Below are positions 15,229 through 23,636 of a stretch of DNA of 63,355 nt, piece after piece. The translations under genes were made by a program, and so were the position numbers. The number at the start of each line of letters is the position of its first letter. Within the stretch, counting starts at the first letter, position 1. This DNA comes from a virus: the IMG/VR virus record IMGVR_UViG_3300050015_000312, positions 1 to 63,355 of that record, one strand, 5' to 3'. The notes below the pieces were generated by a model. The model searched no databases, was not told the origin of the DNA, and was given only the letters and a program-made list of their open reading frames with translations.

Positions 15229-15246
15229 GGTCGGTCTGAGGTCGGT
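15229..15246. repeat. attP arm-type direct repeat, right copy
   Basis: GGTCGGTCTGAGGTCGGT, the second exact copy of the 18-bp repeat at 14996-15013, 60 bp beyond the attP core. Probable integrase arm-binding site. Confidence 0.6.
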
Positions 15247-15288
15247 GTCCGTGCATTTCCCACAGCTTCATGTGGGCGGGAGGTGCGC

Positions 15289-16059
15289 GTGAAAGAGCGC
15301 CCCATCCTCTTTAGCGGCCCGATGGTGCGAGCCATCCTGGAGGGCCGGAAGACGCAGACGCGGCGGGTGTGCAATCCGCTCGTCGGAGCAACAGGAGTGG
15401 ATCATATCTACCGTCGCCCCGATGGGGACTTCGTAGGTTGCCACCTTCCGGCGCCTGCTGGTGTCGCCGTAACGGTCCCATTCCTTTGTCCCTACGGCGT
15501 CCCCGGAGACCGGCTCTGGGTGCGCGAGACGTGGCAACCGATCTGGGCCGATGAAAATAATCCCCCGCGATCCCTGGATTGCCACGAGGGATGGAATATC
15601 GGTTATCCCGCGACCGACGGGATTCAGGAGTATCTGGATCGGGGAGAGGATCTGACTGCACGATGTAAGCCCTCGATCTTCATGCCCCGTTGGGCATCCC
15701 GCATCACCCTGGAGATCACCGACGTTCGCGTGCAGCGGGTGCAGGAGATCAGCGAAGAGGACGCGAGGGACGAGGGGATTCAGCGGCAATTACTTCCCGA
15801 TCTGAAGGGGAATCGATTCCATTGGGGCGATGTCACTCGGGACAGGTGCGCTACCGCCAAAGATGCGTTTCGCGCTCTCTGGGATTCCATCAACGGCAAG
15901 CGAGCCGGCAAGACGGATAAGACATCGCACTCTCCACGCAAGCGCGGAGCCACAGTCAAAGTGGAAGAGAAACTGGCGCGGTTGGCCCCTTATTGCTGGA
16001 GCGCGAACCCGTGGGTATGGGCCATCACGTTCAAGCGCGTGGAACGGAGGGTGGCGTAA
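15289..16059 (+). CDS. ASCH/PUA-like phage protein
   Basis: 256 aa. GGGAGG at 15278-15283 favours GTG 15289 over GTG 15283. It opens KERPILFSGPMVRAILEGRKTQTRR, the signature of a common phage family with a PUA/ASCH-like RNA-binding fold. Later blocks fit the same family: RLWVRETW, IFMPRWASRITLEITDVRVQRVQ and NPWVWAITFKRV. Function in phages is unknown; RNA binding is inferred from the fold. First gene after attP. Confidence 0.7.
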   Translation: MKERPILFSGPMVRAILEGRKTQTRRVCNPLVGATGVDHIYRRPDGDFVGCHLPAPAGVAVTVPFLCPYGVPGDRLWVRETWQPIWADENNPPRSLDCHEGWNIGYPATDGIQEYLDRGEDLTARCKPSIFMPRWASRITLEITDVRVQRVQEISEEDARDEGIQRQLLPDLKGNRFHWGDVTRDRCATAKDAFRALWDSINGKRAGKTDKTSHSPRKRGATVKVEEKLARLAPYCWSANPWVWAITFKRVERRVA

Positions 16060-16601
16060 TGCAGATCAAGAACCAGCGGGTGACCTGCGCCGCGTGCGGC
16101 AAGGTCGGCGAGGTCGAGATTGTGGTTGACGCTCCGCTCTCGGTGGCAATCGCGTCGATGAAGGCGGCCAGGTGCCAGCATTGCGGTAGCCCAAAGGTCT
16201 GCCTTGGTGGCGCCTACGACGACTCGCCGCCACTGACCGCGAGCATTATTGACCGCGCGGCGTGGTGGCGGGAGCGTGGCGAGGTTGGCACAAGCTCGGA
16301 GACGATCTGGAGCGCGTTCACCGGAAGTCGCCCGGGCCACACAGATATTCCATACGACCCAGACGATTTCCGGCGCTGCAAGCTGCTCCTGGATCTCATC
16401 CCAGAGTGGCGTGCGGACTTGGCGCGCGTGGCAAAAGTCTATCGGTGGTGGCTGCCGTTCGTCGAAGCGTGGCCGGATCTGGAGCGGCTGTATGAACACG
16501 AGGCGCCGGCCGGCGAGTGCCCGAAGATGTACGCGGCAATGCAGGTGTTCGTGCGGGCAGCGGAGAAGATGCGGCGCGCCACGGAGGCCTTCCATGTCTG
16601 A
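16059..16601 (+). CDS. Zinc-ribbon phage protein, 180 aa
   Basis: TAATG overlap start. The N-terminal ribbon has C-x-x-C twice (CAACGKVG and CQHCGSP). The rest is helical and Trp-rich (KVYRWWLPFVEAWPDLERLY). Unrecognised; overlaps the next gene by 8 nt. Confidence 0.5.
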   Translation: MQIKNQRVTCAACGKVGEVEIVVDAPLSVAIASMKAARCQHCGSPKVCLGGAYDDSPPLTASIIDRAAWWRERGEVGTSSETIWSAFTGSRPGHTDIPYDPDDFRRCKLLLDLIPEWRADLARVAKVYRWWLPFVEAWPDLERLYEHEAPAGECPKMYAAMQVFVRAAEKMRRATEAFHV

Positions 16602-16971
16602 GCCCACCCCCCGGCGCCGGCTACCATCTGAGCGCCGCGCGCTCACCCATCGCTTCGTGATCGGCGCCCACAAAGGCTACATCACGGTCGGCCTGTACGA
16701 TGACGGCCGCCCGGGAGAACTGTTCATCCGCATGGGCGACATCGGGTCATTTGAGCGCGGTCTACTCTCGGCGGTGGGCATTCTCGCGTCGATGCTGCTC
16801 CAGGCGGGCGTGCCACTCCAGGAGATCGCGGATAAGTTCAAGGGCTCGAGCTTCGAGCCGGATGGCTGGGCCGGCGCCGGCGCGGAGAAGCGGTTCGCGC
16901 GGTCGATCCTGGATTATGTGTTCCGGTGGTTATCGGCGCGCTGGCCGGCAGCGGAGGCATCCGCCCGGTGA
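16594..16971 (+). CDS. Stand-alone TSCPD domain (class II ribonucleotide reductase C-terminus)
   Basis: 125 aa. The block GYITVGLYDDGRPGELFIRM, then SFERGLLSAVGILASMLLQA and GVPLQEIADKFKG, matches the TSCPD domain normally found at the end of B12-dependent ribonucleotide reductase NrdJ. There it helps deliver reducing equivalents. Here it is alone and no catalytic subunit is present, so it may interact with or interfere with the host enzyme. Identification is strong at motif level; role is inference. Confidence 0.75.
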   Translation: MSEPTPRRRLPSERRALTHRFVIGAHKGYITVGLYDDGRPGELFIRMGDIGSFERGLLSAVGILASMLLQAGVPLQEIADKFKGSSFEPDGWAGAGAEKRFARSILDYVFRWLSARWPAAEASAR

Positions 16972-17306
16972 GCGACCTCCTCCTGTCCCCAATGAAGCCC
17001 GCCCAGCTTCGTCGGGTGCGCACCCACCCCCGGCTCATAACCTGCGCGTGCGGGCGGCAGGAGATGGCGCCTGGTCAACGGAAGTGGTGCTCTGTCTGCG
17101 CCAAAGAGAAGACCCGCATCTACTCGCCTGAACAGCGGGCCGCGTTCAGGGACTCCCGCGAGGAAGACGGCGCCCTGGTCCGGCTCGACGGATGGTGCTG
17201 GAAATTTGCGAGCAGGGATCGGCGACTCCGGTTCCTGGACCGGGTACTCGGGCATGCGCGGTGGGTCGGGCGGGGTGGGGCGGTGGGGATGGAGGTTCCA
17301 GAGTGA
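16968..17306 (+). CDS. Small Cys-containing protein, 112 aa
   Basis: GTG start in a GTGA overlap. CACGRQEMAPGQRKWCSVC is a probable zinc ribbon followed by YSPEQRAAFRDSREEDG. Ends overlapping the GTG of the methyltransferase gene. Confidence 0.5.
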   Translation: MSDLLLSPMKPAQLRRVRTHPRLITCACGRQEMAPGQRKWCSVCAKEKTRIYSPEQRAAFRDSREEDGALVRLDGWCWKFASRDRRLRFLDRVLGHARWVGRGGAVGMEVPE

Positions 17307-18256
17307 GACCGCTCTGTATTGATCTCTATGCGGGATTGGGCGGGTGGTCCGAGGGCTTTCTTGCCGAGGGCTACGATTGCATCGGCTTTGACATAGAGCG
17401 GCACGACTACGGCACGGGCGGGTATCCCGGCCAGCTCGTACTCCAGGACGTTCTCACGCTCCACGGATCGCAGTTCCGCAGCGCGGCGTGCATTGTCGCA
17501 TCGCCACCGTGCCAAGCGTACAGCTACATGGCGATGCCGTGGAAACGGGCGAAGGCGATGGCAGCGGAGATCCGGGCCGACGAAACCGGGCTGAAACACG
17601 CGGAATTGAACGCACTATTCAACGCCTGCTTCCGCATCCAGCACGAGGCGAGCGAAGCGGCTGGGCATCATATCCCACTCATGGCAGAGAACGTCAAGGG
17701 AGCGCAGCCGTGGGTGGGCCAGGCCAAGTGGCACTACGGGAGCTTCTACCTCTGGGGTGATGTGCCCGCGCTGATGCCGAGCACGCTACATCACAAAGTT
17801 CCGGGATTTAATTTTTACCAGCACGAAAACGGCATAGCGGGTGGCTCGTTCCAATCGGCGGCGGTGAAGAACAGCGGCGGCTCTTGGCTCGCCATCGGCT
17901 CTCCGGGGCAGAAGGAAGTGGGCAGGAACCCGGTCCATGGAGGCGTCAAACAGCACGGCAGCGGAAGCGGTGTAAAGGTGCCAGGCAATCGGCTTTCCGA
18001 GAACGGATTCACAATTCCGATTGCCCGCATGATCGACAAAAGTCTGAAGCCGGATGCGTTCACGTTGAGCGCCGATGACCAAAGGCAGCACCTGTCGTTC
18101 AGCCGCAAGGCCGCATCCGCTCAGATTGCCAAGATTCCCCTCGACCTGGCGCGGTGGATCGCACGGTGCTACAAGCCCGCGGCCGAGATGGCTTTGGTGG
18201 CGGCGGATGCGGCGGCAATGGCGCCGCATCCTCAGGCCCCGGAGGCCCGGCCATGA
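17303..18256 (+). CDS. DNA cytosine-C5 methyltransferase
   Basis: 317 aa from GTG 17303. Motif I is DLYAGLGGWSEGF (AdoMet binding), motif IV is SPPCQ with the catalytic Cys (residue about 70), and motif VI is AENVKG with the catalytic Glu. The C-terminal part resembles methyltransferases that sit alone in phage genomes. It may protect phage DNA from host restriction or mask sites; no cognate nuclease is seen. Overlaps the helicase gene by 4 nt. Confidence 0.8.
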   Translation: MRPLCIDLYAGLGGWSEGFLAEGYDCIGFDIERHDYGTGGYPGQLVLQDVLTLHGSQFRSAACIVASPPCQAYSYMAMPWKRAKAMAAEIRADETGLKHAELNALFNACFRIQHEASEAAGHHIPLMAENVKGAQPWVGQAKWHYGSFYLWGDVPALMPSTLHHKVPGFNFYQHENGIAGGSFQSAAVKNSGGSWLAIGSPGQKEVGRNPVHGGVKQHGSGSGVKVPGNRLSENGFTIPIARMIDKSLKPDAFTLSADDQRQHLSFSRKAASAQIAKIPLDLARWIARCYKPAAEMALVAADAAAMAPHPQAPEARP

Positions 18257-19716
18257 TCCTACGCGACTATCAGGAGCAAGCCACCCACCACCTTCGAGAC
18301 GCCTATCGAGAGGGCGCACGCGCGGTGATCCTCTACAGCCCGACGGGCAGCGGCAAAACTGTCATGGCCTGCGACGTCGTCTCGCGGGCCGTCGCCAAGG
18401 GCTCACGTGTGCTGTTTATCGGCGATTCCAGCGAGATCATCGAGCAGACGAGCGCGGCGCTGGACCAGTGGTCCGTCCCCCACGGCATCATTCAAGGCGG
18501 CCGGGCCAACCGGAAGCCCTGGGAAAACGTTCACGTCGCCACGATTCAGACCCTACGCAACCGCGAACTGCCGCCCGAGGACCTGGTGATCGTCGACGAA
18601 TGTCACCTTGCCAGAGCGATCACCTGGCAGCGCGTCATCGAACACTACCGCGCCGCCGGCGCGCGCCTGCTGGGGCTCTCGGCAACGCCCGTCCGCCTCG
18701 ACCAAAAAGGCCTTGGAAAGCTATTCGACCGGCTTGTATATTGCCCGTCGATTATCGACCTCACTGATCAGGGCTGGCTCGTGCCAGTGCGAATCTTCGC
18801 GCCGCCCGGTCCGGACCTCCGCGGCGTGCACAACCAGGCCGGAGATTTCAACAAGGGCGAACTCTCCGCGGCGTGCGACAAACGCAAACTGGTAGGCGAT
18901 GTCATCGCCCACTGGCTCAAGCACGCTCCCGGGCGACTGACGGCGGTATCGGCAGTCAGCATCGTCCACAGTCAGCACCTTCGCGACGAATTCCGCGCCG
19001 CCGGCATCCCGGCCGAGCACGTCGACGGCACAACCCCACGCGAAGAACGAAAGCGGATCCTAAAGGGGCTGGAGGCCGGCGCGTTCACCGTCCTCTGCCA
19101 GGTCGACATCTGTTCGAAGGGCTGGGACTGCAAGCCCATCTCGTGCCTCGTCGACGCGCGCCCTACGATGTCGCTGGCGCGTTGGCTACAGTTTGTCGGC
19201 CGCGGGCTGCGGATTTCTCCCGAGACGGGAAAAGCAGACTGCATCTTGCTCGACCACGCCGGCAACGTCCGAAAGTTCGGCATGCCTGACGAAGAGCGTG
19301 AGTGGTCGCTTGACGGCGCCGAGGGTGTGCGCGTGAAGCCGCGCGACACCGTCGAGTCTGTCCGCATGTGTAAGCAGTGTTGGATGGCGTTCCGCAGCTC
19401 CGAGCAGACGTGCCCGAATTGCGGATGGCGCTACACCGGCCGCCTGAACGACATCGAGCACGAAGCCGGAGAGCTGCAAGAGATCCAGCGGCAGCGGAAG
19501 CAGATGGCGATCCAGGTCTGGCGCGAGCGGCACCCCGACGATGCCCGACGCCGCAAGTTCGACGAGTTTATACGTATCGGCGTCGAGCGCGGCTACAAGC
19601 CTGGTTTTGCGATCCAGCGGTACCGCGCGATCTTCTTGGAGGATCCGCCTCGGGAATGGATGCAGACGGCCTTTGTGGCGGCACGGGCGGGCGAGGGCGC
19701 GGCGGTGAACTCGTGA
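18253..19716 (+). CDS. SF2 DNA helicase (RadD/YejH-like)
   Basis: 487 aa. Ordered SF2 motifs: Q-motif region LRDYQEQA, Walker A SPTGSGKT, DEAH-type VDECH, motif III LSATP, and C-terminal VGRGLR (motif VI). A zinc knuckle CKQC/CPNC follows at about residue 375-395, as in RadD-type helicases. It likely unwinds DNA during replication or recombination. Convergent with the leftward gene ending at 19731, 14 bp away, without an obvious terminator. Confidence 0.85.
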   Translation: MILRDYQEQATHHLRDAYREGARAVILYSPTGSGKTVMACDVVSRAVAKGSRVLFIGDSSEIIEQTSAALDQWSVPHGIIQGGRANRKPWENVHVATIQTLRNRELPPEDLVIVDECHLARAITWQRVIEHYRAAGARLLGLSATPVRLDQKGLGKLFDRLVYCPSIIDLTDQGWLVPVRIFAPPGPDLRGVHNQAGDFNKGELSAACDKRKLVGDVIAHWLKHAPGRLTAVSAVSIVHSQHLRDEFRAAGIPAEHVDGTTPREERKRILKGLEAGAFTVLCQVDICSKGWDCKPISCLVDARPTMSLARWLQFVGRGLRISPETGKADCILLDHAGNVRKFGMPDEEREWSLDGAEGVRVKPRDTVESVRMCKQCWMAFRSSEQTCPNCGWRYTGRLNDIEHEAGELQEIQRQRKQMAIQVWRERHPDDARRRKFDEFIRIGVERGYKPGFAIQRYRAIFLEDPPREWMQTAFVAARAGEGAAVNS

Positions 19717-19730
19717 GGCTGAGCGCCATC

Positions 19731-20783
19731 CTATCCCACCGCGTGAATCGTCGGCACGACAGCCAGCTCCTCCGCCACGTTGACCGGGATCGGCGGCAGC
19801 CAGTGCAGGATCAACTTGCGCTCGGTCTCGGCGGCCACGCCGGGCTTGGCTTTGGGCCCGGTCCAAAAACTGTGCCAGTGCGCGGTACGGATATGCGGTC
19901 GCGGGCTTGCGTGTGTGCTCCCCGGGCCGCGCTCGCGGTGTGCGGCGGACTCCTCGGCAGCGCGGATCGCGGCACCGATGCGCCAGCCTACATCCCAGGC
20001 CGCGGGATGATCCGGAGGGAACCACCGCGGGCCGTGCTTGGTGATCTTCGGTCGCGGATAGTGGGGCGCGGCCGAGTCTCCGTCATGCCGGAGGATATCG
20101 GCGTGTTGGGAGCACAAGTACAGGGTCAGCGAGATCATGGGCGCCAGCTCGGCAGCGAACTTGGCCGAGAAATCGACGTCTGGCAAAGCGGCACCACCCG
20201 ATGCCTCTCGCGCGGCGGTGAGCCAGGCGCGCAGGCCCTCTTCGACCGTGCCCACGATTGGCAGCGGAAGGGAGACGTCCAGCACCTCGCCGTAATCGAC
20301 GTGGAAGCGGAGCCAAGGTGTCTCCGCAACGCCGTCGGCGTAAGATCGCGCATCCCAGTCAATCGAGACGAAAAAGCCATAGCTCTCCCGCCCGCGAAAG
20401 ATCGCTCCCGGCGTCTCGATGTAGCAGCACCATTCCGGCAGCCGCAGCAACACCTCGCCTGGCAGATCGCCCGTGATGGGCGTATCCCAGAGCGCCTGAA
20501 GCATCGTCGGGTCGAAGCGATAGATACCCTGCGCAGTGCGCCACGCCGCGAGACCAGCCAGGGCTCCTGCGGTGGATCGATCGATGTCTCCATGCACCGC
20601 ACTTACCGCCGCCCACACGGCGCCCGAGGGGATAAAGCACCACGCGGGCCAGCTCGGCAATTCACGGCCGCGACAGTCGCGCGCTGCGTCGAGGATGCGC
20701 CAGCAGTCTGGGGTCTGGGCGGCCATGCGCGTCAGGTAGGCGCGAAGACGCTCGACGGTCTGCTCGGTGTCCGGCGTCAGCAC
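19731..20783 (-). CDS. AcrVA2-family anti-CRISPR homologue
   Basis: 350 aa from GTG 20783 (AcrVA2 is about 322 aa). From memory of the family it shares an ordered set of blocks: AAWRTAQGIYRFD, LRLPEWCCYIETPG, RPHIRTAHWHSFWTGP (residues 295-310) and a C-terminal LHWLPPIPVNV. Known AcrVA2 lowers Cas12a by targeting its mRNA during translation, and relatives occur widely in mobile elements even where hosts lack Cas12a. Last gene of the leftward operon; its start overlaps the previous gene by 7 nt. Confidence 0.75.
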   Translation of the reverse strand: MLTPDTEQTVERLRAYLTRMAAQTPDCWRILDAARDCRGRELPSWPAWCFIPSGAVWAAVSAVHGDIDRSTAGALAGLAAWRTAQGIYRFDPTMLQALWDTPITGDLPGEVLLRLPEWCCYIETPGAIFRGRESYGFFVSIDWDARSYADGVAETPWLRFHVDYGEVLDVSLPLPIVGTVEEGLRAWLTAAREASGGAALPDVDFSAKFAAELAPMISLTLYLCSQHADILRHDGDSAAPHYPRPKITKHGPRWFPPDHPAAWDVGWRIGAAIRAAEESAAHRERGPGSTHASPRPHIRTAHWHSFWTGPKAKPGVAAETERKLILHWLPPIPVNVAEELAVVPTIHAVG

Positions 20784-20941
20784 TTATGGCCTCGCTTGCC
20801 TGCCGTCGCCTTGGTGTATTTTCCGCAGGCGCAACGATCCGAAGACTTGGGCCTTCCACCGAGCCTTCCAACCTCGCGCGGATCGTCGCCGGTCTTGGTC
20901 CACCGACGCTTACCGAGATTCGATGCTGGGCTGTCCTTCAC
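20777..20941 (-). CDS. Small basic Cys protein, 54 aa
   Basis: GTG 20941 preceded by GGAAGGAGG. Sequence is basic and Gly-rich (REVGRLGGRPKSSDRC), ending CACGKYTKATAGKRGHKC, possibly one zinc site. Sits directly before and overlaps the AcrVA2-like gene, so it is a guilt-by-association anti-defence candidate. Confidence 0.65.
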   Translation of the reverse strand: MKDSPASNLGKRRWTKTGDDPREVGRLGGRPKSSDRCACGKYTKATAGKRGHKC

Positions 20942-20962
20942 GTGTCCTCCTTCCGGAACTTG

Positions 20963-20992
20963 CCGGCGGCAGGGCCGATCCCGCCGCCGGCT
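20963..20992 (-). promoter_or_regulatory. GC-rich hairpin before the 20941 gene
   Basis: Perfect 9-bp arms GCCGGCGGC/GCCGCCGGC around a 12-nt loop, directly upstream of the ribosome-binding site of the 20941 gene and just after the stop of the 22001-21000 gene. No U-run follows, so it is not a classic terminator. Confidence 0.55.
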
Positions 20993-20999
20993 GGAAATG

Positions 21000-22001
21000 C
21001 TACAGTTTCACCGTCCGCGTAAATTGGAACGGACCACACGGAATGGTGATCTCGGCGGTGTAGTACGGGGGCGCGGCGCTCTCGCCCTCACCGTCCCAGC
21101 CATCGTCCCGCAGACACTCGCGCACGCGGTCGAACGTCACCGCGTAGCCCTCCGGCAGTTTCGCCTTCAGCGCGCGCCAGGCGGGATAGACCGAACGCGG
21201 AAGGGCATCCACGTCGGCAGAGCCGCACGGGCAATCGCTGTCTTTACAGACGTGCGGTTCTGTCGCGGGTTCCGGCACTCCATGCTCCGCGAATGCCGCA
21301 TCGGCGATCAGTGCGAGGGCGGCCTTGCGGGACAGCAGTCCATCGGCGAACTGGTCCCGATCTTCGTCGGTCCCGTGCTCGGAGATCCAGGCCTCAATAA
21401 AATTGGACTTTGCCTGCTCTTTGGCGAGCTCAGCGACGTCTTTGGCCGCGCGGTCAGCGGCGTTTCGGCGCTCGATCTCCACCCTGAGCGCGTCATGTTT
21501 CTCCGGCCACCAATTCGCCGGACCCTGGATATCACCCTCTCCGAGCTGACGGACGAGCGCGCGGATTCGGTCGTACAATTCGCCGGAGCGAGCGGACGGG
21601 TCCGCCATGAATTTCCGATAGGCGGCCTCGGTGAGCTGGCGGTTGTGCTCACCGTTTTCGGCGAGTACGCGGGCCTCTTCTTCCGCCGCCTCCGCCAGTT
21701 TTGCGCGGCCGACGCGGACCTGCGCCAGGTCCGGAACGCCAGAAAAATAAATTCCGCTCCCGCCATTCCAGGTTTCGACTGTCCCGCTGGCGCGAAAGGC
21801 GCGGCCGATGCCATTAGATCCCGCCATAACACTCGTCAGGTCTACGGTGATAGAGCCGTCGCCCGCGACCGGGAACAACTCCAGATCTTCGGGCGCCACC
21901 TCGATGGTAATGACCTGTTTGCGCGCTACCGGCTGGCCCGTGGCCGCCATCTGCTCGCGTTGTGCCTGCTCGGTGAGCAGGTATGTGATCGTGGCTTGCA
22001 T
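21000..22001 (-). CDS. Early leftward protein, 333 aa
   Basis: AGGAG lies seven bases before ATG 22001. The upstream in-frame ATG at 22022 lies within a hairpin and is less likely. Beta-rich N-terminus (QVITIEVAPEDLELFPVAGDG), a long helical middle (EIERRNAADRAAKDVAELAK) and a CKDSDCPCG cluster near residue 250. Not recognised; operon mate of the AcrVA2-like gene. Confidence 0.65.
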   Translation of the reverse strand: MQATITYLLTEQAQREQMAATGQPVARKQVITIEVAPEDLELFPVAGDGSITVDLTSVMAGSNGIGRAFRASGTVETWNGGSGIYFSGVPDLAQVRVGRAKLAEAAEEEARVLAENGEHNRQLTEAAYRKFMADPSARSGELYDRIRALVRQLGEGDIQGPANWWPEKHDALRVEIERRNAADRAAKDVAELAKEQAKSNFIEAWISEHGTDEDRDQFADGLLSRKAALALIADAAFAEHGVPEPATEPHVCKDSDCPCGSADVDALPRSVYPAWRALKAKLPEGYAVTFDRVRECLRDDGWDGEGESAAPPYYTAEITIPCGPFQFTRTVKL

Positions 22002-22015
22002 TTTCGTCTCCTGCC

Positions 22016-22033
22016 GGCTCATGGCCGGCTTGT
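22016..22033 (-). promoter_or_regulatory. GCCGGC hairpin before the 22001 gene
   Basis: GCCGGC-catga-GCCGGC runs immediately into AGGAG before ATG 22001. Same arrangement as at 20963-20992 and 23637-23651. Confidence 0.5.
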
Positions 22034-22077
22034 ACTGCGGGGTTGTGACCGCTCCGGCGATGCCGGACCCGCATTAG

Positions 22078-22095
22078 GCCGGGAGCGCTCCCGGC
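22078..22095. terminator. Perfect 18-bp GC palindrome between leftward genes
   Basis: GCCGGGAGCGCTCCCGGC, a stem without a U-run, between the stop at 22122 and the start at 22001. It may attenuate or stabilise the leftward transcript. Confidence 0.4.
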
Positions 22096-22121
22096 TCACT
22101 CTGCGATGGCGGTGCGGGGCA

Positions 22122-22535
22122 TCAGCGGGGCTCCCGGCGGACGAGGTACAGATAGTTTGCGTCGGATCTGCACGCCACTCGGATACCCATCTCCGCCAGC
22201 GCGTGGCGTACACTCGACTGCCATTCTCTGCGCCGATTCTGCCCTGGGTACTCGATGCGCAGCGCCTCGCTGTTACTGAGCTGCTGTACGGCAGCGATGA
22301 TATCGGCGTACTTTCCCTGCCTCCTAGCCCTTTCTTGCGGCACGGAAGTTGTCGGAACAACGCTCATGCGGTACGCGTGAGTCTGGACCGCCGCCGGAGC
22401 AGGTCTCGCCGCATGACATATCTGCCAGATGCGGGAACGAGAGACCCCTATGCGTTCGGCAATCTCCTTGGGAATCATCCCCTTTGCGTGCATCTCCAGT
22501 ACTGCGGGCTGGTCGATTTTGCTGATGCGCGCCAT
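22122..22535 (-). CDS. HTH protein, candidate operon regulator (Aca-like position)
   Basis: 137 aa. The N-terminal resolvase/sigma-type HTH (HAKGMIPKEIAERIGVSRSR) is followed by a second small domain (SNSEALRIEYPGQNRRREWQ). In anti-CRISPR operons an HTH gene often encodes the Aca repressor of the operon; this is the only HTH gene in the leftward operon. The repeats near the promoter at 23653-23681 are its candidate operator. Start abuts the previous stop. Confidence 0.65.
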   Translation of the reverse strand: MARISKIDQPAVLEMHAKGMIPKEIAERIGVSRSRIWQICHAARPAPAAVQTHAYRMSVVPTTSVPQERARRQGKYADIIAAVQQLSNSEALRIEYPGQNRRREWQSSVRHALAEMGIRVACRSDANYLYLVRREPR

Positions 22536-23063
22536 TTAGCGGGCCTCCGCTGGGTTTCTCAGGTCGTCCTCGGAGACCTCCCCAATGGCGAGCAAGTCCG
22601 CCACGGTTTTTTGCGGCCCGCTGCTCTCTGTGGTATACGCAGGCAGCGCGGATACCTCGTCGTCGCTCATCTCCCCGGCATTCCAACGGGCAGCCTGCTC
22701 CGCAGACATCTTGATGGTGATCCATCCATCCACGATGTATTTGTTCGCCTCCGCTCTCGATCTGATCTCCGCCTGCGTCAACCGCGCAATGAGCGTCTCC
22801 AGCGCGGCGCAGATCTTCGTGGCAGCCTCACGCTCGGTGACATCGTCCCACGCCGTCAGGTCGCCCAGGCGTTGCCGCAGACTCATCGAGCCTCCGCGCC
22901 ATTCTCGGAAGCTCCCCACGGTCTCGCAAGCCACCGGCCCGATGGCCTCGGTATATCCTTCCAGATACATCTCAGCCACGGCCGCGCGTGCGGCCGGTTC
23001 CGGCAGCAAGTGAGCATCCACCTGGTCCGCAATGATTTCGGCGTTCGTGTTGATGTAGATCAT
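22536..23063 (-). CDS. Acidic early leftward protein, 175 aa
   Basis: Acidic and helical (MIYINTNAEIIADQVDAHLL; DDEVSALPAYTTESSG), no recognised family. GGATGAA precedes ATG 23063. Acidic small proteins in such operons can mimic DNA, but nothing here shows that. Stop abuts the next start. Confidence 0.6.
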   Translation of the reverse strand: MIYINTNAEIIADQVDAHLLPEPAARAAVAEMYLEGYTEAIGPVACETVGSFREWRGGSMSLRQRLGDLTAWDDVTEREAATKICAALETLIARLTQAEIRSRAEANKYIVDGWITIKMSAEQAARWNAGEMSDDEVSALPAYTTESSGPQKTVADLLAIGEVSEDDLRNPAEAR

Positions 23064-23087
23064 TTCATCCTCCGTCTAGCCTCGCGT

Positions 23088-23294
23088 TCAGCGGGAAAAC
23101 CACTCAGCGTCAGATCCAACAAAAGCGCGGAGTTCGCTGCCATCCACGCAGGAACAACCCCTATCGAGGCGGATGTCGTACATGCCCGTCAGGATTCGGG
23201 CGTGGACATCCCTAACGACCGCGTGAAAGTTCTGTTCCGTGTAGAGTACCCGCTGCCCTTCCGCGAACTTTTCAACCGCTTTGTTGTTTTCCAT
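23088..23294 (-). CDS. Small early leftward protein, 68 aa
   Basis: GGAGGAGTGAG lies before ATG 23294. A small beta-barrel pattern (EGQRVLYTEQNFHAVVRDVH, TGMYDIRLDRG) like SH3-type folds. Unknown function; operon mate of the AcrVA2-like gene. Confidence 0.6.
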   Translation of the reverse strand: MENNKAVEKFAEGQRVLYTEQNFHAVVRDVHARILTGMYDIRLDRGCSCVDGSELRAFVGSDAEWFSR

Positions 23295-23372
23295 GTCTCA
23301 CTCCTCCATCTGGCCGTCCGCCGATCCATGCGTCGGGCGGTCAGGTGGGCCGGGGCGAGCCCGGCTCAGATG

Positions 23373-23624
23373 CTACGCGGCGGCTGGCTGCCAGTTGGCG
23401 CCGACCTCGATCCGTATCGTCGAGTGGCAATACACCATGTTGCTCCAGCCGCTCTTGCTGTAGGCGCTGGGGTGGCTGATCCGCGTGCCGCCGCGGGTCT
23501 CGTAGTGCCAGGACTCGCCGGTGAGCTTCGGCGCGGCATTGGTCTCGGGGATGGCAACTATCGGGTAGGGGGTGCCGGATGCGCAAGCGGCCTTCCGGAT
23601 CTGGGTTTTCAACGTAGCGTTCAT
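23373..23624 (-). CDS. First gene of leftward operon, 83 aa
   Basis: ATG 23624 follows AAAAGAGG at good spacing; earlier in-frame ATGs lie in the hairpin. Contains WHYETRGGTRISHPSAYSKS. Closest to the strong promoter, so probably the most expressed early protein of this operon; function unknown. Confidence 0.6.
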   Translation of the reverse strand: MNATLKTQIRKAACASGTPYPIVAIPETNAAPKLTGESWHYETRGGTRISHPSAYSKSGWSNMVYCHSTIRIEVGANWQPAAA

Positions 23625-23636
23625 GACGCCTCTTTT

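Noticed and set aside
17303-19716. A restriction-modification or BREX/DISARM-like defence pair from methyltransferase plus helicase
   Set aside because: No restriction nuclease or other defence component is linked; the helicase resembles RadD-type repair helicases and the methyltransferase looks like a solitary phage enzyme.
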